The notes: generated from the letters alone by a model not told the origin. A DNA stretch of 64,000 nt from Daejeonella sp. (GCF_017495225.1 NZ_JAFEIG010000020.1:1-64000); one strand, 5' to 3'. Positions 10,394 to 19,977 are shown, numbered from the stretch's first letter. Numbers and translations are program-made.

Positions 10394-13006
10394 TTGTCGA
10401 AGAAGGTTGAACAGAAGGAAACTCCTTTAATGAAGCAATACAATGCCATCAAGGCCAAATACCCTGGTGCATTGCTACTATTCCGTGTGGGAGATTTTTA
10501 TGAAACATTTGGTGAAGATGCTGTAAAAGCGTCTGGTATCCTCGGAATTGTACTCACTAAACGTGGGAATGGGTCGGGTACTCATACCGAATTAGCTGGT
10601 TTTCCACATCATTCACTTGAGACATATCTTCCAAAATTGGTTAGAGCAGGTCAAAGAGTGGCTATTTGTGATCAATTAGAGGATCCTAAAACAACCAAAA
10701 CTATTGTAAAACGGGGTGTGACTGAACTTGTTACTCCTGGTGTTTCTTACAGTGATAATATTATTCAGCAGAACACCAATAATTATTTGGCGTCGCTTTA
10801 TTTTGAGAAAAATTCTTTCGGAATTGCTTTTATAGATATCTCTACTGGCGAATTTTTAGTCGCGCAAGGTAATGCCGATTATATTGACAAGCTTTTACAA
10901 AGTTTTAAACCTAGTGAAGTAATTTTCCAGAAAAGTAGGCAGCGTGATTTTATCGAGACTTTTGGTGATCGATTTTATACCTACCACCTTGATGATTGGG
11001 CTTATAGTGGCGATTATGCTACTGAATTTTTATTGAAGCACTTTGAAGTAAAGTCGCTTAAAGGCTTCGGAATTGATAAATTTCCGCTAGCAATAACTGC
11101 AGCTGGAGTAGCGCTACATTATTTAAATGAGACCGAGCATCGTAACCTTCAACATGTTTCCTCGATTGCTAGAATTGAGGAAGATCGTTATATGTGGCTC
11201 GACCGATTCACAATTCGAAATTTAGAATTAATTGGTTCTTCAAATGAAAACGCAGTCAGTTTGGTTGATGTTCTAGATCAAACTTGTTCACCAATGGGGG
11301 CTCGATTGCTACGTCGTTGGATAATTATGCCGCTGAAAGAACTGAAACCTATTCAAGAGCGATTGGATGTGGTTGAGTTTTTGATGAATGATGACGATTT
11401 GCGCGAAAAATTACTGCATGAGTTAAAGCAGATTGGTGATTTAGAGCGATTAATTTCAAAAATTGGTCTCCAAAAGGCTAATCCTAGGGAGGTTATGCAG
11501 CTTAAAAGAGCTCTTTATGCCATTTTTAATCTGAAAGAGCTCTGCCAAAACGCTGATAATTATGCTTTAAAAAGTATTGCAGAGCAGTTAAATCCATGCT
11601 TACTTATTCGCGAAAAAATAGAAACTGAGCTCAATCCTGATCCTCCGGTTCTTATTATCAAAGGTAATGTGATTGCCGATGGGGTGGATGAAGAGCTCGA
11701 TCGACTAAGGAAAATTGCTTTTGGTGGAAAGGGTTATTTATTAGAAATTCAAAAACGTGAGGCAGAAATAACGGGTATTCCTTCACTAAAAGTAGCCTTT
11801 AATAATGTTTTTGGCTATTATTTGGAAGTAACTCATACCCACAAGGATAAAGTTCCAACTGAATGGTTACGAAAGCAAACGCTTGTAAATGCTGAACGCT
11901 ATATTACCCCCGAATTAAAAGAGTATGAAGAACAAATTCTTGGTGCTGAAGAAAAGATTTTAGTACTCGAGACTCGTTTATATAATGAGCTTACTTATGC
12001 TTTATCGGAGTATATAAAACCAATACAGCTTAATGCTCAATTAGTTGCGCAGCTTGACGTTCTTTTAAATTTTGCCACATTGGCTATTAAAAATTATTAT
12101 GTCAAGCCAATAATTGATAATAGTACTATCATTGATATTAAAGGGGGCAGACATCCGGTAATAGAGAAAAATCTTCCACTAGGAGAGGAGTATATCACAA
12201 ACGATGTGTTTTTGGATAGTGATACGCAACAGATTATTATCATTACGGGTCCCAATATGTCGGGTAAATCTGCTTTGTTAAGACAAACTGGATTAATTGT
12301 TTTAATGGCTCAAATGGGCTGTTTTGTACCTGCTAAGGAAGCTCAAATTGGTATTGTAGATAAAATTTTTACCCGTGTTGGTGCATCAGATAATTTAACT
12401 ACTGGCGAATCAACTTTCATGGTTGAGATGAACGAAACAGCTAGTATTTTAAATAATTTATCGCCAAGAAGTCTGATTTTAATGGATGAAATTGGTCGCG
12501 GGACAAGCACCTACGACGGTATTTCAATTGCATGGTCAATTGCTGAATTTTTACATAATCATCCCACTGCACAAGCTAAGACCTTGTTTGCCACCCATTA
12601 TCATGAGCTAAATGAGCTAACGAACACTTTCCCACGAATCAAGAATTTCAATGTTTCTGTAAAAGAACTCTCTAACAAGGTCATTTTCTTACGTAAGCTC
12701 GTCCCAGGTGGCAGTGAGCATAGTTTTGGTATTCATGTCGCTAAAATGGCTGGAATGCCTCCTAAATTAGTTTCCAGGGCAAATGAGATACTAAAACGAT
12801 TAGAACAAGAGCGTACCGGTGGTGAAGATATCAAAGATAGTCTCAAAAAAGTTCAGAAACAGGCTTATCAATTACAAATGTTCTCTATCGACGATCCAAT
12901 TTTGGTCAAAATTAGAGATATGCTAAATAATCTTGAGGTAAATACCCTTACTCCAGTAGAAGCTTTGATGAAATTGGATGAGATTCAAAGGGTGTTGAAG
13001 TCTTAG
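10394..13006 (+). CDS. mutS: DNA mismatch repair protein MutS
   Basis: An 870-residue mismatch sensor. Domain I carries the mismatch-wedging [10 protein letters not shown] (Phe and Glu) near residues 25-35. The connector, lever and clamp domains follow. The ATPase has Walker [14 protein letters not shown] near 620, Walker [17 protein letters not shown] near 695 and a C-terminal helix-turn-helix dimer region. ADP-to-ATP exchange at a mismatch turns MutS into a sliding clamp that recruits MutL. The start is TTG at 10394: the first ATG (10430) would remove conserved N-terminal residues. A TAACTTTA near-match to the -7 box lies about 22 bp upstream of the TTG. The gene runs directly into a repeat array. 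Confidence 0.97.
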   Translation: MSKKVEQKETPLMKQYNAIKAKYPGALLLFRVGDFYETFGEDAVKASGILGIVLTKRGNGSGTHTELAGFPHHSLETYLPKLVRAGQRVAICDQLEDPKTTKTIVKRGVTELVTPGVSYSDNIIQQNTNNYLASLYFEKNSFGIAFIDISTGEFLVAQGNADYIDKLLQSFKPSEVIFQKSRQRDFIETFGDRFYTYHLDDWAYSGDYATEFLLKHFEVKSLKGFGIDKFPLAITAAGVALHYLNETEHRNLQHVSSIARIEEDRYMWLDRFTIRNLELIGSSNENAVSLVDVLDQTCSPMGARLLRRWIIMPLKELKPIQERLDVVEFLMNDDDLREKLLHELKQIGDLERLISKIGLQKANPREVMQLKRALYAIFNLKELCQNADNYALKSIAEQLNPCLLIREKIETELNPDPPVLIIKGNVIADGVDEELDRLRKIAFGGKGYLLEIQKREAEITGIPSLKVAFNNVFGYYLEVTHTHKDKVPTEWLRKQTLVNAERYITPELKEYEEQILGAEEKILVLETRLYNELTYALSEYIKPIQLNAQLVAQLDVLLNFATLAIKNYYVKPIIDNSTIIDIKGGRHPVIEKNLPLGEEYITNDVFLDSDTQQIIIITGPNMSGKSALLRQTGLIVLMAQMGCFVPAKEAQIGIVDKIFTRVGASDNLTTGESTFMVEMNETASILNNLSPRSLILMDEIGRGTSTYDGISIAWSIAEFLHNHPTAQAKTLFATHYHELNELTNTFPRIKNFNVSVKELSNKVIFLRKLVPGGSEHSFGIHVAKMAGMPPKLVSRANEILKRLEQERTGGEDIKDSLKKVQKQAYQLQMFSIDDPILVKIRDMLNNLEVNTLTPVEALMKLDEIQRVLKS

Positions 13007-13064
13007 TATTTAGTAGGTAGTAATTAGTAGGTAGATATGAGATATTAGATGTGAGATATGAGAC
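13004..13064 (+). repeat. Short tandem repeats beginning at the mutS stop codon
   Basis: From the TAG stop on: two copies of a TA(T)TTAGTAGGTAG unit (13007-13020 and 13021-13034), then ATATGAGATATTAGATG and TGAGATATGAGAC. The second part is the same GATGTGAGAC-type unit that follows the genes ending at 16510 and 24847, in the same orientation relative to the upstream gene. Confidence 0.75.
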
Positions 13065-13084
13065 AATAGATATTTGATAATTAT

Positions 13085-13187
13085 CCAAGAATCTCCGAAA
13101 TCATCCAAATCAAATAAATCATAGTTCAGACAATTTTTAGATGTGAGACAAAAGATGTGATATATTTGATGTGAGAAAATAGATAAA
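13085..13187 (+). repeat. Mosaic repeat block between mutS and the small membrane gene
   Basis: Positions 13085-13135 hold a run of AATC-spaced units (GAATCTCC, AAATCATCC, AAATCAAAT, AAATCATAG) ending in TTCAGACAA. Positions 13138-13187 return to the TTAGATGTGAGACA type with three diverged copies. After that, 13199-13240 is a pyrimidine-rich CTTGGTTCCTTGTTCC tract. No coding potential is seen between 13007 and 13297. Confidence 0.6.
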
Positions 13188-13297
13188 TAATAACATTTGT
13201 TCTTTATCCTTACTCTTGGTTCCTTGTTCCTTTTTCTAATATTCCCTAAACTCTCTAATTTATTCTGTAATTTTACAAAATTACATCACCGGATTCT

Positions 13298-13420
13298 ATG
13301 AGCAAAAACACAGGCGATTACACATTCTGGATGAAATATAAACGCTTTGCCACAACCGAAATTCTCATGTATTTTATCATGATTATTGGAATATTGGTAG
13401 GAATAATAATCTTTAGTTAA
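13298..13420 (+). CDS. Small membrane protein of 40 residues
   Basis: An ORF of 40 codons (start MSKNTGDYTFWMKYKRFATT) with a polar, basic N-terminal half and one hydrophobic segment from about residue 22 to 39 (ILMYFIMIIGILVGIIIF) running to the stop. This predicts a single-span protein with the positive end in the cytoplasm. It sits 4 bp before the exonuclease start, so the two probably share an mRNA. It is too short for common ORF cutoffs. No function is known to me. The clean composition, the ATG and the tight spacing argue that it is real. Confidence 0.65.
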   Translation: MSKNTGDYTFWMKYKRFATTEILMYFIMIIGILVGIIIFS

Positions 13421-13424
13421 TCGT

Positions 13425-14363
13425 ATGAAATTAAATTTAAAACGTCCTCTTGCTTTTTTTGATCTTGAAACTACAGGTGTAAATGTGGCTTCCGACCGTA
13501 TTGTGGAAATATCTATATTGAAAGCAATGCCTGATGGTACAGAAGAAATAAAAACACTACGTATTAATCCAGGAATACCTATTCCGCTTGAATCATCCTT
13601 GGTACATGGTATTTATGATGAAGATATTAAGCATGAACCTACTTTTAAGCAGGTAGGTGAGGAGCTTGCACGTTTTTTAGATGATTGTGATTTAGCAGGT
13701 TATAATTCAAATCGCTTTGATATTCCTGTTTTAATGGAGGAATTTCTACGCAATGGGATAGATTTTGATATTGAAAATAGAAAATTTGTTGATGTTCAAA
13801 ATATTTTCCACCAAATGGAACAGCGTACGCTAAAAGCCGCTTATTTATTTTATTGTGGTAAAAATATTGAAAACGCTCATTCTGCCGAAGCTGATATCAA
13901 AGCAACTTATGAAGTTTTAAAAGCTCAAATTGCCAAATATGAAAATGTGGAATGGGAAGATAAAAAGGGAGAAAAATCTAAACCTGTTCAAAATAATATT
14001 GAGGCATTACATAAATTTACAAACCTAAATAAACCAGTCGATTTTGCTGCTAGATTGGTTTATAATGAGGATGGCCTTGAAGTAATTAACTTTGGAAAAC
14101 ATAAAGGCAGACCTGTAGAAGAGGTTTTTCAAGCCGAACCAAGCTATTATAATTGGATGTTAAATGGAGATTTCCCACTTTATACTAAGCGTTGTCTTGA
14201 AAAAATATGGAACCGAATGAATGCAAAAAAGGAGCAATTGAAAAATGAAAAACAATCCCTAAATGCAAAATCTTCTCCAGTTAATCCAAATAAAGTAAAA
14301 GAAGAAATTAAGCCTATCAATAATGATATGCTAGACCAACTAAAAATGAAATTTGGTAAGTAA
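13425..14363 (+). CDS. DnaQ-like DEDDh 3'-5' exonuclease
   Basis: 312 residues. The N-terminal exonuclease domain (about 8-172) has all DEDDh residues: FFDLETTG (Asp13, Glu15), NSNRFDIPVL (Asp99) and AHSAEAD (His152, Asp157). A second small domain (about 205-265, containing INFGKHKGRP) resembles the C-terminal module of exonuclease X-like proteins. The last 45 residues are lysine-rich and probably disordered. It likely trims single-stranded or mismatched 3' ends in repair or proofreading, either as a separate epsilon-type subunit or as an ExoX-like enzyme. Its position just after mutS fits a repair role, but the repeats between them suggest separate transcription. Confidence 0.85.
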   Translation: MKLNLKRPLAFFDLETTGVNVASDRIVEISILKAMPDGTEEIKTLRINPGIPIPLESSLVHGIYDEDIKHEPTFKQVGEELARFLDDCDLAGYNSNRFDIPVLMEEFLRNGIDFDIENRKFVDVQNIFHQMEQRTLKAAYLFYCGKNIENAHSAEADIKATYEVLKAQIAKYENVEWEDKKGEKSKPVQNNIEALHKFTNLNKPVDFAARLVYNEDGLEVINFGKHKGRPVEEVFQAEPSYYNWMLNGDFPLYTKRCLEKIWNRMNAKKEQLKNEKQSLNAKSSPVNPNKVKEEIKPINNDMLDQLKMKFGK

Positions 14364-14411
14364 TTGTTTAGGATCTAGTATATAAATACCTGATTAACAA
14401 TGGCTTATGTA

Positions 14412-15251
14412 TTATAATTTAATAGGGTAAAAGGGCTTTTCAATTCTGCCTTCATCACTTAATAATTCATATAATTCTTCCGACTTAAGAATTTTTTGAA
14501 CAGTAGACCTTTTATCATTTAGCAAAACTTTATTTTGAACTAGTCTTATGCCATGACTATAATCGACATGTATTGTTGAATGTCCGTTATAAAGGGGTTG
14601 TATTGGCCTCCCATCTGATTTATGCCAGCCGTAAATTACCACTCTTAGTGAGCCTTTGTCGTTAAAAATTTTATTAGAAATTACCACGTCCTTTTTATTT
14701 CCTGTAACTAAATGCCCGTTTGGGAACTTTTCTAAGCTATTTTTCCTTTGTTCTTGAACCATCAAATTATGCTTTTCAAAAACTGGAACTGTTATCATTT
14801 CTTTAGAAGGGGGAATCGGTTGTGGGCTTAATTTCACTTGTGCAGATTGATAAATTTTATCTGATATTTTACGTGTTGGCAGACTACATTTTAAGTATTT
14901 TGCTATTTTTTGAGCTAATTGAGGTCGCATTGGACAATAGAAATAATCTTGATCGCTACCGATGGCAAGGAAATCAGGTAAAACATAATATTTTATACTT
15001 TGCTGAACATTGTCGATTAAAATTGTGTCTCTGATTTCAACTAATTGACGATAAAAATTGGGAATGTTTCCCGATTTAACTTCTTTAAATATAATTTCTT
15101 CCCGTTTATCTAAACTAAGATTTGTATCACGAATACTTTTAGAGAATTCAGAACCACTTAATGCGTTGATAGATCGATTTTTAATTTTTAAAATCTGACC
15201 ATAACTGAATGAAGAAGTTAAGAATAGGAGGATAATAAGAATGTTTTTCAT
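14412..15251 (-). CDS. Secreted protein of unknown function
   Basis: 279 residues that start with a clear Sec signal peptide (NILIILLFLTSSFSYGQ, cleavage after about residue 18). The mature part is largely beta/alpha without membrane helices. The most conserved-looking stretch is YGWHKSDGRPIQPLYNGH, followed by HVDYSHGIRLV near residues 226-236, a His/Asp/His cluster that could bind a metal or be catalytic. I recognise this motif only from uncharacterised bacterial proteins. The gene starts 10 bp after the queG stop on the same strand, so it is probably in the queG transcript; no functional link to queuosine is evident. Confidence 0.75.
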   Translation of the reverse strand: MKNILIILLFLTSSFSYGQILKIKNRSINALSGSEFSKSIRDTNLSLDKREEIIFKEVKSGNIPNFYRQLVEIRDTILIDNVQQSIKYYVLPDFLAIGSDQDYFYCPMRPQLAQKIAKYLKCSLPTRKISDKIYQSAQVKLSPQPIPPSKEMITVPVFEKHNLMVQEQRKNSLEKFPNGHLVTGNKKDVVISNKIFNDKGSLRVVIYGWHKSDGRPIQPLYNGHSTIHVDYSHGIRLVQNKVLLNDKRSTVQKILKSEELYELLSDEGRIEKPFYPIKL

Positions 15252-15261
15252 TTTTCCTTAT

Positions 15262-16200
15262 TTATTTTATTGAATAAAGAAAATCAATATTTCGTTTTAA
15301 GCCACTAAATTTTGTTCTTTTTACAGCCGAATTCTTAAAGACTTTCTTGAATGTATCTTCAGTGATCTCTTGCCAATCTCTTTGACTTAGGTTGAGTAAT
15401 TCTTCTTTAGGTTGGAATCTTGGTTCTGAGTGGAGGATAGAGAATTTATTCCAAGGACAAACATCCTGGCAGATATCGCATCCGAACATCCAATTATCCA
15501 TTTTGCCTTTAAATTCTTTAGGAATTTCATTTTTTAATTCGATGCTTAAATATGAAATACATCGACTACCATCTACTACATAAGGAGCAATTATTGCATC
15601 GGTAGGACAGGAATCTATACATTTGGTGCATGTTCCGCAATGATCTTTGCTCGATTCTTCTTCATAATCTAATTCTAAGTCGATTATTAATTCGGCTAAA
15701 AAAAAGAAAGAACCTGATTTTTTATTAATCAGGTTAGTGTTTTTGCCAATCCATCCTAAACCAGCTTTTTTTGCCCAAACTTTATCGAGAACAGGCGCCG
15801 AATCAACAAATGAACGGCCATTAACAACCCCAATTTCTTGCCGGATGAACTCTAATAAGGCGGTTAGCTTTTCCTTTATTACATCATGATAATCATCCCC
15901 ATAGGCATATTTACTGATTCTGGGAGCATTAGGATCTTGCTGTTTTTCTTCAGTATAATAGTTTAATGCTAAGGAGACCACGGATTTAGCACCATCAACT
16001 AATTTGCGAGGATCAAGGCGTTTGTCGAAATGATTTTCCATATAGTTCATTTCGCCGTGATGATTATTTTGGAGCCATTTTTCCAATCGAGGGGCCTCTT
16101 CCTCTAGAAAAACAGCTTTTGAAATACCACAAGCCATAAAACCCAAGCGCATTGCTTCGGCTTTAATTAGTTGGCTATATTTTGTGCTATTGCTTTTCAT
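15262..16200 (-). CDS. queG: Epoxyqueuosine reductase
   Basis: 312 residues from the ATG at 16200; a TTG three codons upstream lies inside the promoter box and is rejected. QueG performs the last step of queuosine synthesis, reducing epoxyqueuosine in tRNA anticodons with cobalamin and two 4Fe-4S clusters. The N-terminal cobalamin-binding domain contains NYYTEE and the DSAPVLDK segment with the catalytic Asp. The C-terminal ferredoxin domain shows [12 protein letters not shown] and [12 protein letters not shown], all eight cysteines present. The length is typical. A TACCTTTG promoter box ends 7 bp before the ATG. queE, an earlier step, is in the window at 60.2 kb. Confidence 0.95.
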   Translation of the reverse strand: MKSNSTKYSQLIKAEAMRLGFMACGISKAVFLEEEAPRLEKWLQNNHHGEMNYMENHFDKRLDPRKLVDGAKSVVSLALNYYTEEKQQDPNAPRISKYAYGDDYHDVIKEKLTALLEFIRQEIGVVNGRSFVDSAPVLDKVWAKKAGLGWIGKNTNLINKKSGSFFFLAELIIDLELDYEEESSKDHCGTCTKCIDSCPTDAIIAPYVVDGSRCISYLSIELKNEIPKEFKGKMDNWMFGCDICQDVCPWNKFSILHSEPRFQPKEELLNLSQRDWQEITEDTFKKVFKNSAVKRTKFSGLKRNIDFLYSIK

Positions 16201-16207
16201 TTGATAC

Positions 16208-16215
16208 AAAGGTAG
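16208..16215 (-). promoter_or_regulatory. -7 box (TACCTTTG) of queG
   Basis: An exact TAnnTTTG match on the leftward strand, 7 bp from the queG ATG at 16200. It predicts a leaderless or very short-leader mRNA and decides against the upstream TTG as start. Confidence 0.55.
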
Positions 16216-16279
16216 CTTAAAGCAAATAAAAACTTTTAATTGTGACGATTGTTATCTAATAAATTCAGCTTTTCACTAA

Positions 16280-16510
16280 ATGCCAAAGATGATGGAAAAT
16301 AATAAATTGGATGTAAATAATGAAGAAAAGAGTATAGCGCACCCCGCTGAACACGATTATGAAAAACATAAAAAAAATCCAGGACCCTCACCAAGTGCTT
16401 TAAATGAGGAGGATGATAAAGGTGTTGGATTTACATTAATCTGGATAATTGCGATAATGTTTATCTTATTGTTAATTGTCTGGTTTTTCTTTTTTAGAGA
16501 TGTACCATGA
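16280..16510 (+). CDS. Small C-terminally anchored membrane protein
   Basis: 76 residues. The first 50 are hydrophilic and charged (Asn-, Lys-, Glu-, Pro-rich, probably disordered). A single hydrophobic helix (about 51-72, LIWIIAIMFILLLIVWFFFF) ends five residues before the stop. This is a tail-anchored layout with the soluble part in the cytoplasm. It is divergent from queG. The stop codon TGA is itself the first three bases of the TGAGATATTAGATG repeat. Function unknown; the start could also be the ATG at 16289 or 16292. Confidence 0.6.
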   Translation: MPKMMENNKLDVNNEEKSIAHPAEHDYEKHKKNPGPSPSALNEEDDKGVGFTLIWIIAIMFILLLIVWFFFFRDVP

Positions 16511-16545
16511 GATATTAGATGTGAGACGTGAGACGTGAGACGGAA
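16508..16545 (+). repeat. GATGTGAGAC-type repeat array, left edge of the accessory island
   Basis: TGAGATATTAGATG followed by three GTGAGAC copies (TGTGAGAC, GTGAGAC, GTGAGAC), beginning inside the stop codon of the 76-residue protein. The right-hand partner is at 24791-24849 in inverted orientation. Confidence 0.75.
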
Positions 16546-16549
16546 ATCC

Positions 16550-16872
16550 AATCTCCAATCTAGTGTATCATATCGTTTAGTATATGCTTAGTACGACCGC
16601 TTGGGTAAATTATCGCATATATAATGTTACAAGCTGGCCTTCTGTCTGTCGAAGTTGTAAAGTTCTTGTCCACTGTGAGTTTCGGTGTTGTTGTCGAGTT
16701 AAGATTGGGTCTGTTTGTGTCGGCTGTGGGTAGCGGTTTTAAAAATTTTAGAAGCGAAGGGAATTTTACAAAATTATTTTTCTTTGGGTGTTAAAGGTGT
16801 AAGCTCTTTTGCAATTTTTGGTCTGTGCGTTGTCTCGTGCGACTTGCAAATGTGCTTACACCTGTGTGATAG
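16550..16872. other. GT-rich non-coding segment with hairpins (left)
   Basis: 323 bp with strong G+T bias on the rightward strand and no credible ORF. It holds two imperfect hairpins: 16627-16660 (TTACAA and CTTC arms with a 6-base one-sided bulge) and 16796-16862 (19-position stem with two T-T mismatches). The bias and the hairpins resemble the segment at 23815-24225, with which it shares the 9-mer GTCGCACGA in inverted orientation. Confidence 0.5.
16796..16862. repeat. Long imperfect hairpin downstream of the RND gene
   Basis: GGTGTAAGC (16796-16804) pairs with GCTTACACC (16854-16862), and TTGCAA (16809-16814) with TTGCAA (16844-16849). The four bases between the arms on each side form two pairs and two T-T mismatches, giving a stem of 19 positions with a 29-base loop. 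It begins 10 bp after the RND stop codon. There is no U tract, so it is a poor classical terminator; it could protect the mRNA end or be an integration-site remnant. Confidence 0.6.
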
Positions 16873-19800
16873 TTATTTTCTTCTGTTTAATTTCTCTTTT
16901 GCTGTGTCCACTAAATAATAGACCATAGGCACTAAAAACACAGTCAAAATTAAAGATGATAGAAGTCCGCCAATGATTACCCATGCCAGTCCATTTTTCC
17001 ATTCGGCTGCTGTTCCTGTTGCCATTGCAATGGGGAGCATACCAACAACCATTGAAAGCGTTGTCATTAGGATTGGTCGCATACGACCTTTTCCCGCAAT
17101 GATTAATGCTTCTTTGAAATGTTTGCCTTCTGCTTTTAATTGATTGGTAAAATCGACAATTAAAATGGCGTTTTTTACTACTAAGCCCATTAGCATAATT
17201 AAACCCAATAAGGCGAATAAACTCAAATTGCTTAACGACAAATTCAATGCGAAAAACGCCCCAATTGCTGCTACTGGAATAGAAAACAAAACTACAAATG
17301 GATAAACAAAACTGTCATACAGTGCTACCATAATCAGGTAAATGAGCAAAAAAGAAATGAGTAAAACAGAACCTAATGCTCCAAAACTATCATTCTGTCT
17401 TTTGATGTCGCTACCCCAAGTCATCTGTATTCCGTTTGGCAATGGATTTTCTTTGAGATATGCTACTACATCGTCTGCTACAGTTCCTGATGGTCTGCCT
17501 AATGCGTCTGCTGTTAAAGTAACTGCTGGTTGTCGGTCTTTTCGTTCTAACAATGACGGAGAATTGTCTTGCTCTACGCTTGCAAACTGTGAAACTTCAA
17601 CTGGTATTCCCATTGGGTTAATGATCGAAAGTTGTTGAACATCTTCAAAGTTTTGTCGGTTAAATTCATCTAACCAAATTCTTACAGGATATTCTGTTCC
17701 GTTCTCAGTAAGCGTTGCATCTTCATTACCTGTAAATGCAGTTCTTAGGTTCAATCCAACATAAGCGGTTGTTAAACCTAATCGTTGCATTTTATCTTTG
17801 TCGGGAATAATTTTGTATTCGGGACTTCCTGCTTCAACAGATAAACGAACATTATCAGCTCCTGGAATTTTTTCAATTACCGTTTTCAATTCATCGCCTG
17901 TTTTCATCACTAAATCTAAATTGCTACCGCTTAACGTAATTTCAATTGGTGCTGAACGTGGAATTAAACCCAATGCTGCCATTGAATAATTGATACTCGG
18001 AAATTTTGACTTTAGTTCTTCCCGAAGATTTTTCATAAATGTTTCGGTAGGTAAATTATCCAATTCCTTTTTGGATTTTAGTTGAATTGTAAATTCAGTT
18101 TTATTTGCTGAACCTACACCCAAACTTCCAATGCCCGTGCTTGGTCCGCCAATATTGCTGAACACCGTTGCTACTTCGGGTTGTTGAATAATGTATGTTT
18201 CAATCTTTTGAGCAATTAAATTGTTTTGATGTATAGATGTGGACTTATCAAATTCTAATGCCATTCTAAATTTACCTTGGTCGCCTGTTGAAATTAATTC
18301 TTTACCAATAATACCTTGTTTCATAATGCCTAAAGTCATTGCAAAAAGCACAATAACGATACCTGTAAAAGCTAATTTATGGCTCAATACCCATTCTAAT
18401 CTGCGACCATACCATTCATTAAAGTTTTCTAACTGAATTTCAAACCAAAGTAGAAATCGATTGAAGAAATTGGTTGGTTGTAAATCTTCTTTCTTACCAA
18501 TACGTGAAGCCATCCAAGGCGTTAAAGTAAAACCAACCAATAAACTGGTGAGAGTAGAAGTTACTACAACAACCGAAAACTGCTTGAGCATATCAGCAAC
18601 AAACACTTGTAGAAAAAGAATAGGTAAAAAAACCACAACGTCAACTAAGGTGATGGATAAAGCAGCAAAGCCAATTTCCATTCTGCCATCCATTGCAGCA
18701 GATCTTTTGTCTTTCCCTTTATCTAAGTGCTTTTGAATGTTTTCTAAAACTACGGTAGCATCATCTACCAAAATACCAATGATTAAAGACATTGCAAGCA
18801 AGGTCATTAAATTTAAGGTGTAACCCAAAAGCCACATCACAGCGAATGCAGTAACTAAAGATGTTGGAATAGCTACCAAAACGATTAAGGAATTTCTAAA
18901 ACTTCGTAGAAATAAAAGCATTACCAACGATACCAACAGAACCGCTAAAATCAAGTCAAAAACAACGGAGTTTACGGCTGCAATCGTGTTGTCGGTGCTA
19001 TCGTCTGCAATAATAAATTTCACACCCGAACTGGCATTTTGTTGTTCGATAGATTTAAATTTCTCCCGAACTGCTTTTGAAACATCAACAGCATTTGCAT
19101 CGCCTTGTTTTTTCAACAGTAAACCAATACCATCCTTTCCATTGTATCGACTAATAGAAGTCGTTTCTTTTATGCCATCAATAATATCTGCTATATCTTT
19201 TACATAAACTGGACTTCCTAAAACAGGCATTGCAACTTGTACTTTTTTAATGTCTTCTAACGATGTAAATTTTCCAGTTAAACGAACTGAATTACTTTCT
19301 TTATCGGTTTGCACCTTTCCAGCAGGTAAGTCTAAGCCAGAACGGTTAATTGCTTCAACAACCTGAACCATTGAAATTTTATACAATTTCAGCTTGTCCT
19401 GATTTATTTTTACTTGTATTTCTCTTTCTTCTCCACCTAAAACAGTAATCTCTGCTACACCTTTTATTTGTTGAATTTGCGGCAGATAATCATCTTTCAT
19501 TTTTTGATAAAACTCGGTCGCAGACAAATTACTTGTTGCACTGATAGACATTATCGGCAAATCATTTGGCGAAACTTTGCTCATTACAGGACTTAAAATA
19601 TCCTGTGGTAAATCTTTGCGAATGTTGTCAATGTAGCGTTGTGCATCTTGCATTGACTTATCCAAATCTGTCCCATATTTTAGATTGGCTATGATGATAG
19701 AAGCATTAGGTAATGACTTTGTCACCAAGTAATCTACACCTTCCAAATTGGATAAAGCATCTTCTATTTTTCGTGAAACGGATGTTTCTACTTCATTGGG

Positions 19801-19965
19801 TTCAGCACCTGGATAAACTGTTTTGATTACAACTACTGGCTGATTAAAGTCGGGCATTAATTCATAGCTTAAATTTTTATACCCAATAAAACCTAATAAA
19901 GTAAATACGCTGAAAAGCACTATAATCAGCGAAGGACGTTTGATTGATATTTCTGTAATATTCAT
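16873..19965 (-). CDS. RND-family efflux transporter, inner-membrane pump
   Basis: A 1030-residue AcrB-type proton-driven pump. It captures substrates from the periplasm or outer membrane leaflet and passes them to a TolC channel. It has twelve membrane helices, TM1 right at the N-terminus (LIIVLFSVFTLLGFIGY), two large periplasmic loops, and the proton-relay pair in TM4 (ILVDDATVVLENIQ near residue 400). It groups with the hydrophobic-compound (HAE) pumps rather than metal (CusA) pumps, as no paired-Met path is obvious. It is the last gene of the operon, 12 bp after the membrane fusion gene. Substrate unknown. Confidence 0.93.
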   Translation of the reverse strand: MNITEISIKRPSLIIVLFSVFTLLGFIGYKNLSYELMPDFNQPVVVIKTVYPGAEPNEVETSVSRKIEDALSNLEGVDYLVTKSLPNASIIIANLKYGTDLDKSMQDAQRYIDNIRKDLPQDILSPVMSKVSPNDLPIMSISATSNLSATEFYQKMKDDYLPQIQQIKGVAEITVLGGEEREIQVKINQDKLKLYKISMVQVVEAINRSGLDLPAGKVQTDKESNSVRLTGKFTSLEDIKKVQVAMPVLGSPVYVKDIADIIDGIKETTSISRYNGKDGIGLLLKKQGDANAVDVSKAVREKFKSIEQQNASSGVKFIIADDSTDNTIAAVNSVVFDLILAVLLVSLVMLLFLRSFRNSLIVLVAIPTSLVTAFAVMWLLGYTLNLMTLLAMSLIIGILVDDATVVLENIQKHLDKGKDKRSAAMDGRMEIGFAALSITLVDVVVFLPILFLQVFVADMLKQFSVVVVTSTLTSLLVGFTLTPWMASRIGKKEDLQPTNFFNRFLLWFEIQLENFNEWYGRRLEWVLSHKLAFTGIVIVLFAMTLGIMKQGIIGKELISTGDQGKFRMALEFDKSTSIHQNNLIAQKIETYIIQQPEVATVFSNIGGPSTGIGSLGVGSANKTEFTIQLKSKKELDNLPTETFMKNLREELKSKFPSINYSMAALGLIPRSAPIEITLSGSNLDLVMKTGDELKTVIEKIPGADNVRLSVEAGSPEYKIIPDKDKMQRLGLTTAYVGLNLRTAFTGNEDATLTENGTEYPVRIWLDEFNRQNFEDVQQLSIINPMGIPVEVSQFASVEQDNSPSLLERKDRQPAVTLTADALGRPSGTVADDVVAYLKENPLPNGIQMTWGSDIKRQNDSFGALGSVLLISFLLIYLIMVALYDSFVYPFVVLFSIPVAAIGAFFALNLSLSNLSLFALLGLIMLMGLVVKNAILIVDFTNQLKAEGKHFKEALIIAGKGRMRPILMTTLSMVVGMLPIAMATGTAAEWKNGLAWVIIGGLLSSLILTVFLVPMVYYLVDTAKEKLNRRK

Positions 19966-19977
19966 TTTTCGCTGATT

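Noticed and set aside
16627..16862. Classical integron attC sites
   Set aside because: The hairpins lack recognisable RYYYAAC/GTTRRRY core boxes and no integron integrase is in the window. I keep only the weaker statement that they are attC-like in shape.
16715..16918. 67-codon rightward ORF across the end of the RND gene
   Set aside because: It overlaps the hairpin at 16796-16862 and the RND 3' end, and its Cys/Leu/Phe-rich product reflects the GT bias of the segment.
16873..19965. Heavy-metal (CusA/CzcA) RND pump
   Set aside because: No methionine-pair relay or metal-binding adaptor tail is evident, and the regulator is TetR-type; a hydrophobic-compound pump fits better.
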